Origin: Gemmobacter sp.
GTDB lineage: Bacteria > Pseudomonadota > Alphaproteobacteria > Rhodobacterales > Rhodobacteraceae
NCBI GenBank assembly: GCA_003509785.1
Contig: DOMY01000206.1
Span: 2,638-7,709 of the forward strand
Reading direction: 5' to 3'
Length of the DNA stretch: 5,072 bases
This document shows, one piece after another, positions 1 to 5,072 of this stretch; the first letter of the stretch is position 1; each line of letters starts with the position of its first letter. The translations under genes were made by a program, and so were the position numbers. The notes beneath the pieces are model-generated. The model was given only the letters and a program-made list of their open reading frames with translations. It had not been told where the DNA came from and ran no database searches.

Positions 1-395
1 GTGACGCGGAGCGTGATCTGATCCCCCTCGCGACCGATATGCAGCGCGACCGTGCCGGGGCCTGCGGTTTCGGCATTCTCCAGCAGGTTGAACAGCGCCT
101 GGCGCAGCGAGAGGTCAAGCACCGTCTCCTCCCCCGGCAGGAGGTCATTGCGATAGTCCAGCGCGGTGTCGGGGTGGTGGTTGCGCCATTCCTGCACTGC
201 CAGATCAAAGAAAATTGCCGGATCGCCGCGCGTGGCCCCTTCGCTGCGCGTCGCGCCCGAGGAGGCGAGAACCCCGGTAATGATCCGCTTGCAGCGGTCG
301 AGCTGGGTGGAAATCTCGGCCAGGTCATCACCGAGGCCCGGGGATTGCCGGATCGCAGGTTCCTGCGCCCAGTCGCCGAGGATTGCCTGCACCGA
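1..395 (-). pseudogene. RegB/ActS-like sensor histidine kinase, headless C-terminal part (continues past left edge)
   Basis: Read on the minus strand, about 131 codons encode the second dimerisation helix and the start of the ATP-binding domain of a sensor kinase. Visible are an ILGDW segment (369-383), LDRCKRII (279-302), typical of the RegB/PrrB/ActS redox-kinase group, and an N-box NLLENA (72-89) that would bind Mg-ATP. The G-boxes should lie beyond position 1. The H-box (phospho-acceptor His, usually HELGTPL in this group), which should precede ILGDW by about a dozen residues, is absent in all three minus frames, as are the membrane helices. Homology stops near 396, where a different gene's sequence begins. 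The fragment has no in-frame ATG. Family assignment to RegB-like kinases is by remembered motif similarity; the truncation itself is seen directly. Without the His and sensor it cannot be a working kinase. Confidence 0.72.
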
Positions 396-404
396 TCCTT
401 GCCG
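396..404. other. Deletion scar joining two divergent headless genes
   Basis: Left of this point the minus strand reads as histidine kinase; right of it the plus strand reads as a substrate-binding protein C-terminus. Each has lost its 5' part exactly here. A single deletion spanning the divergent start regions of both genes, including their promoters, explains the arrangement most simply. The exact breakpoint cannot be fixed to the base without an intact relative, and no insertion-sequence end or obvious repeat flanks it. Confidence 0.6.
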
Positions 405-547
405 CCTCGATCCCGCGATCAAATCTCGTGGCACGGCCCGCCAGCGCTGCGCGGCCACAGATCGAGGCCATGCTGTCTTTGATGGCGGCGGGCGATGCGG
501 CGATCATCGGAGGCAAACTGCCTGATGATGCGTTCTACGCCCTCTGA
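404..547 (+). pseudogene. C-terminal remnant of ABC transporter substrate-binding protein (NitT/TauT type)
   Basis: In the frame ending with TGA at 545-547 there are about 47 codons that read as a natural protein end: IPRSNLVARP, then IEAMLSLMAAGDAAIIGG, then LPDDAFYAL. The stop lies 12 bases before the start of an ABC permease of the NitT/TauT/SsuC type, the place where the periplasmic binding protein of such a system is normally encoded. No start codon with upstream signals precedes it and the reading frame to the left belongs to another gene, so the whole N-terminal lobe and signal peptide are gone. Identification rests mainly on context and on the character of the tail; the ligand cannot be inferred. 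It is non-functional as a binding protein. Confidence 0.6.
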
Positions 548-559
548 GCTGACTGAACC

Positions 560-1372
560 ATGATCCGCGCCGTCACAGACCGCCTGTCCCGCCTTGGCCG
601 GTTCCTATGGTCTGCCTGGGCGGGGTTGGCCGGGCTTTGCCTGCTCGCGGCGCTGTGGCAGTTGGGGCATGAGGCCTATGGCAGCTTCATCCTGCCCGCG
701 CCGCTTGAGACACTGCACGCCGCCGGGGTGCTGGTCCGGGATGGTGAGGCGCAGGCGCTTCTGGCACTGACCAGCACGCGCGCCGCACTGGGCTTCGCGC
801 TGGCGGCGGTGATCGGAACCGTCGCGGGTGTAATTGCGGGCTATTCGCCCGCCATTTTGCGGCTCGCGCGCCCGATCCTGACGGTCGTGATCGGAGTGCC
901 GCCGATTGCCTGGATCGTGCTGTCGATGATCTGGTTCGGCGCCTCGATGATGACCGTGGCACTGACCATCGTGATCTCGGGCACGCCGGTTGTCTTCATG
1001 GGCACGGTCGAGGGCGTCACCACGCGTGATCGTGGCCTTGACGCCATGGCCGAGGCCTTTGGCGCGGGCCCTGTCCGCCGCTTCACCCATATCGCCAGCC
1101 GCCAGATCGCGGCGCATCTGCTTCCTGCGCTGGTGCTGGCGCTTGGATCGGCGTTCAAGGTGGCGGTGATGGCCGAGCTTTTGTCGAATGCGGGGGGCGT
1201 CGGCGGGGCGCTGGCCCGCGCGCGGTCGATGCTGGACATCTCGGGCGCCATGGCCTGGGTGCTGTTGGCGGTCGCGGTGCTGATCCTTGCGGAATATGCG
1301 GTGCTGCGCCCGATCCAGGCCGAGCTGGAACGCTGGCGCGAGGCCGCGCGGCCCTGGGGGGTAAAGCGATGA
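560..1372 (+). CDS. ABC transporter permease, NitT/TauT (SsuC-like) family
   Basis: A 270-residue inner-membrane permease with the usual length for this family (about 250-280). Predicted helices lie near residues 18-36, 73-96, 103-126, 129-150, 185-207 and 228-250. The cytoplasmic coupling loop has the EAA-type motif around residues 161-190 (AEAFGAG followed by I and LP), which docks on the ATPase. PPIAWIVLSMIWFG (114-127) matches the PP-LAW---LWFG pattern of SsuC/TauC-like permeases. The family imports small organic or inorganic anions and related compounds; the substrate here is unknown. ATG at 560 follows the binding-protein stop by 12 bases and has no strong Shine-Dalgarno, so translation may have depended on coupling to that gene, now truncated. 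Its stop overlaps the next gene by ATGA. The frame is intact, but both partners are broken, so the transporter is unlikely to work. Confidence 0.87.
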   Translation: MIRAVTDRLSRLGRFLWSAWAGLAGLCLLAALWQLGHEAYGSFILPAPLETLHAAGVLVRDGEAQALLALTSTRAALGFALAAVIGTVAGVIAGYSPAILRLARPILTVVIGVPPIAWIVLSMIWFGASMMTVALTIVISGTPVVFMGTVEGVTTRDRGLDAMAEAFGAGPVRRFTHIASRQIAAHLLPALVLALGSAFKVAVMAELLSNAGGVGGALARARSMLDISGAMAWVLLAVAVLILAEYAVLRPIQAELERWREAARPWGVKR

Positions 1373-1744
1373 GCCTTTTGACATTGCAGGGCCTGGGCCA
1401 TTCCTACTTTGGCCGCAAGGTGCTGGACGGTATCAGTTTTTCTGTTGGTGCGGGCGAGATCGTCTCGCTGGTTGGCCCCTCGGGGTCGGGGAAATCGACC
1501 ATTGCCCATATCGCGACGGGGCTGATCACGCCCCGCACCGGTCGCGTCACGCGTAGCTATCCGCATCAGCCACCGCATCCTTGTCCTTGACCCGATGGGC
1601 CAGGGCATCACGGGCGAGCGTATCATCACTGGTGATCCTGCCACGCGCCCTGAGCCATGGATCTTCGCGCAGCGTGAGGCTTTCCTGGCCGAAGATCCGC
1701 TCTTCGCCCATATCCACGATCTTGATGAGAGGCGGCAGCCATGA
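1369..1744 (+). pseudogene. ABC transporter ATP-binding protein, internally deleted and frameshifted
   Basis: The ATG at 1369 overlaps the permease stop (ATGA), with a G-rich ribosome site just before it. Residues 1-62 are a normal ATPase N-terminus: aromatic A-loop Tyr13 and Walker A GPSGSGKST at 36-44, then GLITPRTGRV. Around 1550-1556 the sequence jumps, one frame over, to a typical ATPase C-terminal tail: RISHRILVLDP, then about 45 residues to a stop at 1742-1744. The Q-loop, ABC signature (LSGGQ-like), Walker B, D-loop and switch His are all missing, roughly 110-130 residues compared with a usual 240-260-residue family member. In the start frame translation ends at 1590 after 73 codons. 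The product could bind nucleotide loops at best and cannot hydrolyse ATP as a transporter motor. The original stop overlaps the nnrS start by ATGA. Confidence 0.85.
1550..1556. other. Internal deletion junction in the ATPase gene
   Basis: Upstream sequence is in frame with the 1369 start and homologous to the segment following Walker A. Downstream sequence is in the next frame (+1) and homologous to the part of ABC ATPases after the switch histidine (a REA-RI-HRILVL-type segment, of which AIRISHRILVL remains). The join is near the bases GCGTAGCTA. The deleted length is therefore not a multiple of three. The exact breakpoint needs an intact homologue. Confidence 0.65.
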
Positions 1745-2947
1745 GCCAGCCCCTGCACCGTATCCTCTCGGATGAGGGGTTCCGTATTTTCTTCCCACTG
1801 ACGGCGCTGCATGCGGGGATTTGGCCGTTGATCTGGGTGCTTCTGTGGTCCTTCGATCTGCCGCTTTCGCGCGATTTGCCGCCGGGCGTCTGGCACGGCT
1901 ATGAGATGATCTTCGGGGCCTGGGGGGCGGCGCTGATCGGATTTTTGACCACGGCAGCGCCGGAATGGACCGACACGCCGCGCCTGCAAGGGCGGGTCCT
2001 GTGGGTTTTGGCCGCTGCCTGGGCATTTGCGCGGATCTGCGGGCTGACGGGCGCGGATCTGATGATCTGGCCCGCAGCCTTGGCCGATCTGATCTGGCTG
2101 GGTTTTCTCTCCGTCTATCTGCTGGTCCTGTCCTGGCGCAAACGCACGGACAGGGTGCTGGCTTTCGCGGGTTGGGTGCTGGTGCTGACCATGCTTGCGG
2201 TCTGGGCCCGGTTGCAGATGGCCCTCGGCGAGGCCGCGGCGGCTTTGCGCATCATCCGCCTCGCAGGCCTGCTCTTTGCGGGATTGCTTGCGCTTGGCGG
2301 GATTGCTTGCGCTTGCGCTAGCACGGATCACGGTTCCTGTCACCAATGAGGTGCTCGACCCCACGGGCCGCACATCGCCATTCCGCCCGCATCCGGGGCG
2401 GCTCAACCTGGCCCCTGGCCTGGTGGCGCTGGCCCTGCTGGCGGATATCGCCGGGGCGTCAATGGCGGTGACCGGCTGGCTCTGGCTCGGGGCAGGGGCC
2501 GCGTTCATGGAGCGGATGGCCGAAGGTTTCATCGGCCGCGCAGGAATGCGGTGCGAGATACTCGGGCTGATGGCGGCGACGGGGTTTTCCGGGCTGGGGA
2601 TGCTGGCGCTTGGGGCTGCACGACTTGGCGCTCCCTGGTCTGAGGTGGCGGCGTTGCATCTGGTGGTGATGGGCGGCCTTGGTCTTGGTGTGCTGGCGGT
2701 TCTGGCCATTGCGGGGCGGTTTCACACCGGCCAGGGTCTCGGGTTTTCGCGCCGCACCAGGGCGGCATTCGCGCTGATCGCGCTCGCCACCTGCCTGCGC
2801 GTGTTGCCCGAGATGGGGCTGATACCCTGGCCGCCCGGCCCTTTACACGCGGCTTCGGCGCTGGCCTGGGCTGCGGCGTTTCTCTTGTGGGTTTGGGATT
2901 ACTGGCCCGCCATACGCGACGGGAATACGCTTGAACAGCTACACTGA
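1741..2947 (+). pseudogene. nnrS: NnrS family heme/copper membrane protein, frameshifted by a 19-bp duplication
   Basis: NnrS proteins are polytopic membrane proteins of the denitrification/NO-stress regulon, reported to bind heme and copper and to ease nitrosative stress. Here the first frame (from ATG 1741, SD-like AGAGG just upstream) begins with the family pattern FRIFFPLTALHAGIWPL and has HGYEMIFG and FLTTAAPEWTDTPRLQG (about residues 52-83). It then shifts at 2297 and stops at 2347-2349 after 202 codons. The second half, with HLVVMGGLGLGVLAVLAIAG, GRFHTGQG and a final helix ending WDYWPAIRDG, continues in the next frame to TGA 2945-2947. Removing one copy of the 19-bp repeat joins the halves into one 395-residue frame of normal NnrS length (about 400). 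No other lesion is seen. The 3' end overlaps the opposing small gene by 9 bases. Confidence 0.88.
2278..2315. repeat. Perfect 19-bp tandem duplication inside nnrS
   Basis: Positions 2278-2296 and 2297-2315 are identical and directly adjacent: GCGGGATTGCTTGCGCTTG twice. The bases flanking each copy differ on both sides, so the unit is exactly 19 bp. Because 19 = 18 + 1, the extra copy shifts the reading frame by one base, which is precisely the shift between the two halves of nnrS. With a single copy the text reads LFAGLLALALARITVPV through the junction, a smooth membrane helix. Confidence 0.95.
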
Positions 2948-3199
2948 AGGCTTCTGGTCCGCCTCATCCAGCAGATGACGCACCCATCGCCCCGCGGCCC
3001 AGGCTGCCGGCACCCCGAGTGGCCCCGCTGCGATCAGCGCGGTCACCGGCGGCAGCGCGGTGAAGCCGAAGACCTGCAACAACAGCCCCAGCATGAAGAG
3101 ATTGATCGCCACCGCCGCCGCTGCAAAGATGTAGAGCAGAATGGCGAGCTTTCCCGCGCTCCAGTATGGGGCGGATCTCTGGCTGGTTTCCTGTCCCAT
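2939..3199 (-). CDS. Small two-helix membrane protein, divergent from norC; function unknown
   Basis: An 86-residue protein (MGQETSQRSAPYWSAGKLAI...) with two predicted membrane helices near residues 17-42 and 47-68 and a charged C-terminal tail (RWVRHLLDEADQKPSV). I do not recognise a named family. The start at 3199 is chosen because AAAGG lies 8 bases before it. An ATG at 3220 would add seven residues but has its purine-rich stretch directly abutting the codon. A start at 3301 would run the coding sequence through the NNR box and is rejected. The gene lies head to head with norC across a ~140-bp region carrying the NNR box and tail to tail with nnrS (9-bp overlap). This placement suggests a role in NO reduction or NO response, which is inference only. 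Unlike its left-hand neighbours it shows no sign of damage. Confidence 0.72.
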   Translation of the reverse strand: MGQETSQRSAPYWSAGKLAILLYIFAAAAVAINLFMLGLLLQVFGFTALPPVTALIAAGPLGVPAAWAAGRWVRHLLDEADQKPSV

Positions 3200-3262
3200 T
3201 CTGGCCGCCTTTGCTGACATCTTCCTTCCGCCCGGTTTTGCCACGCGCGAAATCCCGTATCC

Positions 3263-3276
3263 TTGACTTTTGTTAA
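3263..3276. promoter_or_regulatory. NNR/DNR/FNR-type box (TTGACTTTTGTTAA)
   Basis: TTGAC-N4-GTTAA is a near-perfect inverted repeat differing from the FNR/NNR consensus TTGA(C)-N4-(G)TCAA at one base; its complement TTAACAAAAGTCAA closely resembles NNR sites known from Paracoccus denitrification genes. Its centre (3269.5) lies 70.5 bases from the first base of the norC ATG and equally 70.5 bases from that of the divergent small gene. If activation is class II (box at -41.5), norC transcription would start near 3311 and leave a ~29-base leader, and the minus gene near 3228. The -10 regions are not obvious on either side. The likely activator is an NO-responsive Crp/FNR regulator encoded elsewhere. 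Confidence 0.8.
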
Positions 3277-3325
3277 GGAGAGACTCGCGCAGGGGGCGCA
3301 AGCCGGAGCCATCGCCAACAGCTCC

Positions 3326-3330
3326 GGGAG
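3326..3330 (+). promoter_or_regulatory. Ribosome binding site of norC
   Basis: GGGAG ends 9 bases before the ATG at 3340 and supports that start. The alternative in-frame ATG at residue 9 would remove the basic stretch just before the N-terminal membrane anchor and has no comparable site. Confidence 0.6.
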
Positions 3331-3339
3331 ACCCTCGCC

Positions 3340-3792
3340 ATGCGCGAAGTCCTGACGAAGAGCATGGCCCGGAATATCTTTTACGGCGGGTCCCTGTTCT
3401 TCATCCTCATCTTCATCGGCCTTTTCATCCATGGCCATTGGTACATCGTCAATGTCTCGACCGACCACGCCGGGATCACCGAATCCGTCGCGCGCGGCAA
3501 ACACGTCTGGGAAAAGAAAGCCTGCGTGAATTGCCATTCGATCCTCGGGGAAGGCGCCTATTTCGCCCCGGAGGTCGGCAATGTCATGGCCCGCTGGGGC
3601 GTCCAGGACGATCCCGAAGCCGCGTTCGAGACCATGAAAGGCTGGATGGAGGCCCAACCCTCCGGCGTCGAGGGCCGCCGCCAGATGCCGCAATTCAACC
3701 TCTCGGATGAAGACATTCAGGGGCTGACCGATTTCCTTCTGTGGACGGGCAAGATCAACACCCAGGGCTGGCCCCCGAATGATGCCGGTTAA
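3340..3792 (+). CDS. norC: Nitric oxide reductase cytochrome c subunit NorC
   Basis: The 150-residue electron-entry subunit of cytochrome-c-type nitric oxide reductase. A single membrane anchor spans about residues 14-32; the rest is a periplasmic mono-heme cytochrome c domain. The heme c site is CVNCH at 62-66 (His66 axial) and the second axial ligand is probably Met116 in RRQMPQF. Length and layout match family members. NorC takes electrons from cytochrome c or a small copper protein and passes them to heme b of NorB. It is followed 12 bases later by norB, whose ribosome site overlaps the norC stop, so the two are made from one message in matched amounts. Expression is probably switched on by NO through the box at 3263-3276. 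No lesion is visible. Confidence 0.96.
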   Translation: MREVLTKSMARNIFYGGSLFFILIFIGLFIHGHWYIVNVSTDHAGITESVARGKHVWEKKACVNCHSILGEGAYFAPEVGNVMARWGVQDDPEAAFETMKGWMEAQPSGVEGRRQMPQFNLSDEDIQGLTDFLLWTGKINTQGWPPNDAG

Positions 3793-3796
3793 GGAG
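3791..3796 (+). promoter_or_regulatory. Ribosome binding site of norB overlapping norC stop
   Basis: AAGGAG begins on the second base of the norC TAA stop (3790-3792) and ends 8 bases before ATG 3805. This strong site fixes the norB start and suggests reinitiation or close coupling after norC translation. Confidence 0.8.
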
Positions 3797-3804
3797 CCAA
3801 GCAC

Positions 3805-5072
3805 ATGAAATACCAATCCCAAAAGATCGCGCTGGCCTATATCCTGGTCGCGCTGGCCCTTTTCGCCGTGCAGGTGACGATGGGCGTCGTGCTGGGCTAT
3901 ATCTATGTCCAGCCGAATTTCCTCGCCGAAGTGCTGCCCTTCTCGGTGGCGCGGATGCTGCACACCAATTCGCTGATCGTCTGGCTTCTGACCGGCTTTT
4001 TCGGCGCGGCTTACTTCCTGATCCCGGAAGAGGCCGAACGCGAAATCCACTCCGTCAAGGCCGCCTATATCCAGCTCGCCATTCTTGTGCTGGGCACAGC
4101 GGGTGTGGTCGTCACCTATCTCTTTAACCTCTTTGAAGGGAATTTCCTGCTGGGGCGTGAGGGGCGCGAGTTCCTTGAACAGCCCCGCTGGGTCAAGGTC
4201 GGCATCGTTGTCGCCGCACTCATCTTTCTGTGGAACGTCACCATGACGGTCGCCAAAGGCCGCAAGACGGTGATCTCCTCGATCCTGCTGATCGGGCTCT
4301 GGGGGCTGGCGCTTCTCTTCCTCTTTTCCTTCTACAACCCCGACAACCTGGCGCTCGACAAGCAATACTGGTGGAACGTGGTTCACCTCTGGGTGGAAGG
4401 TGTGTGGGAGCTGATCATGGCCTCGATCCTCGGCTTCCTGATGCTGAAGCTGACGGGGGTGGACCGTGAGGTCGTCGAGAAATGGCTCTATGTCATTGTC
4501 GCCACGGCGCTTTTCTCCGGCATCCTCGGCACCGGCCACCACTATTTCTGGATCGGGATGCCCGCCTATTGGCAATGGATCGGCTCGATCTTCTCGTCCT
4601 TTGAGGTCGTGCCCTTCTTCGCGATGATGGCCTTCGCCTTCGTGATGGTCTGGAAGGGGCGGCGCGATCACCCGAACAAGGCAGCCCTCCTGTGGAGCCT
4701 CGGCTGCGCGGTTCTCGCCTTCTTCGGCGCGGGCGTCTGGGGCTTCCTGCATACGCTGCACGGGGTGAATTATTACACCCACGGCACGCAGGTGACGGCG
4801 GCCCACGGGCACCTTGCCTTCTACGGCGCCTATGTCTGCGTCAACCTCGCGCTCTTCACCTATGCGCTGCCGATCCTGAAACAGCGTGACCCCTATAACC
4901 AGGTGCTGAACATGGTTGGCTTCTGGCTGATGTCGGCGGGGATGGTCTTCATGACTTTCGTGCTGACCTTTGCGGGCACCATCCAGACCCATCTGCAACG
5001 CGTCATGGGCCAGTATTACATGGAGGTCCAGGACCAGATCGCGCTCTTCTACTGGATGCGGCTTGGCTCGGG
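3805..5072 (+). CDS. norB: Nitric oxide reductase large catalytic subunit NorB (right end outside window)
   Basis: The first 422 codons of the heme-copper-superfamily catalytic subunit that reduces 2 NO to N2O in the inner membrane, open at the window edge (family length about 445-470). It begins MKYQSQKIALAYILVALALF and is polytopic. All expected ligands are present: His53 (low-spin heme b), His194, His245 and His246 (non-heme FeB; VHLWVEGVWE and GTGHHYFW), Glu198 beside the FeB site, Glu267 (SSFEVVPF), His334 (heme b3) and His336 (heme b) in AAHGHLAFYGAY. These line up with the residues known from the Paracoccus denitrificans and Pseudomonas aeruginosa enzymes. It lacks the N-terminal quinol-oxidising extension of qNor, and norC precedes it, so it is the cNor type. 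norQ and norD would be expected next but lie outside. Confidence 0.97.
   Translation, partial: MKYQSQKIALAYILVALALFAVQVTMGVVLGYIYVQPNFLAEVLPFSVARMLHTNSLIVWLLTGFFGAAYFLIPEEAEREIHSVKAAYIQLAILVLGTAGVVVTYLFNLFEGNFLLGREGREFLEQPRWVKVGIVVAALIFLWNVTMTVAKGRKTVISSILLIGLWGLALLFLFSFYNPDNLALDKQYWWNVVHLWVEGVWELIMASILGFLMLKLTGVDREVVEKWLYVIVATALFSGILGTGHHYFWIGMPAYWQWIGSIFSSFEVVPFFAMMAFAFVMVWKGRRDHPNKAALLWSLGCAVLAFFGAGVWGFLHTLHGVNYYTHGTQVTAAHGHLAFYGAYVCVNLALFTYALPILKQRDPYNQVLNMVGFWLMSAGMVFMTFVLTFAGTIQTHLQRVMGQYYMEVQDQIALFYWMRLGS

Noticed and set aside
386..410. Insertion-sequence or prophage attachment site at the kinase/binding-protein junction
   Set aside because: No inverted repeats, target-site duplication or transposase fragments are visible on either side; a plain deletion is enough.
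39..525. Two overlapping plus-strand open frames of 147 and 119 codons
   Set aside because: Arg/Pro-rich with no recognisable pattern; they are shadows of the minus-strand kinase fragment, and they miss the real plus-strand signal, the binding-protein tail in another frame.
2278..2349. Programmed ribosomal frameshifting to make full-length NnrS
   Set aside because: There is no slippery heptamer or stem-loop signal; the shift is fully explained by the extra 19-bp copy, and the tandem unit would add foreign residues even if the ribosome shifted.
841..2709. 622-codon open frame on the minus strand
   Set aside because: It is a mirror of the permease, ATPase and nnrS genes in GC-rich DNA, full of Arg, Pro, Ser and Gln with no domain pattern; the plus strand has clear family motifs.
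2939..3301. 120-residue version of the small minus-strand protein starting at 3301
   Set aside because: Its first 30 or so codons would run through the NNR box (which would read LNKSQ) and have no hydrophobic or conserved character; internal starts at 3199 or 3220 fit better.
3277..3339. A specific -10 promoter element for norC
   Set aside because: The expected position near 3298-3304 is GC-rich and has no convincing TATAAT-like hexamer, so no exact element is annotated.
3043..4998. 651-codon open frame on the minus strand across norC-norB
   Set aside because: Composition is His/Asp/Glu/Arg-rich and repetitive, as expected from the complement of membrane-protein codons; norC and norB on the plus strand have all their metal ligands.
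3805..5072. norB as a truncated gene
   Set aside because: The frame is still open at the last base and all ligands are present; it is simply cut by the window edge.

Overview
The window is GC-rich DNA that looks like a denitrifying alphaproteobacterium, most likely of the Rhodobacterales (Paracoccus/Rhodobacter relatives). The reasons are the codon bias, the norC-norB pair with classic cytochrome-c-dependent nitric oxide reductase residues, an NNR/FNR-type box in front of norC, an NnrS gene next door and a RegB-like histidine kinase remnant. No mobile element, RNA gene or CRISPR array was seen.

Layout. Positions 1 to about 395 (minus strand) hold the C-terminal part of a RegB-like sensor kinase that runs off the left edge. 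It is cut off on its N-terminal side at a scar near 396-404. Directly across the scar, on the plus strand, lies the last ~47 codons of a transporter substrate-binding protein. Then come an intact NitT/TauT-type ABC permease (560-1372), an ABC ATPase that has lost its middle (1369-1744), and nnrS (1741-2947), which is frameshifted by a perfect 19-bp tandem duplication at 2278-2315. A small two-helix membrane protein gene (about 2939-3199, minus) ends tail to tail with nnrS. A short intergenic region with an NNR-type box at 3263-3276 separates it from norC (3340-3792) and norB (3805 to beyond the right edge), which look intact and functional.

Reading. The left 3 kb is a decaying accessory module: kinase, binding protein, ATPase and NnrS all carry independent inactivating lesions, and only the permease frame survives. 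Stop/start overlaps (permease/ATPase and ATPase/nnrS) show it was once one translationally coupled operon, so the transporter was probably co-expressed with NnrS. The right 1.8 kb is the conserved respiratory core: NorC receives electrons and NorB reduces NO to N2O in the inner membrane. The strongest observation is the 19-bp duplication: removing one copy restores a full 395-residue NnrS frame, which points to a very recent or reversible mutation, or an assembly error. The second is that the near-palindromic NNR box lies exactly midway between the start codons of norC and the divergent small membrane gene.
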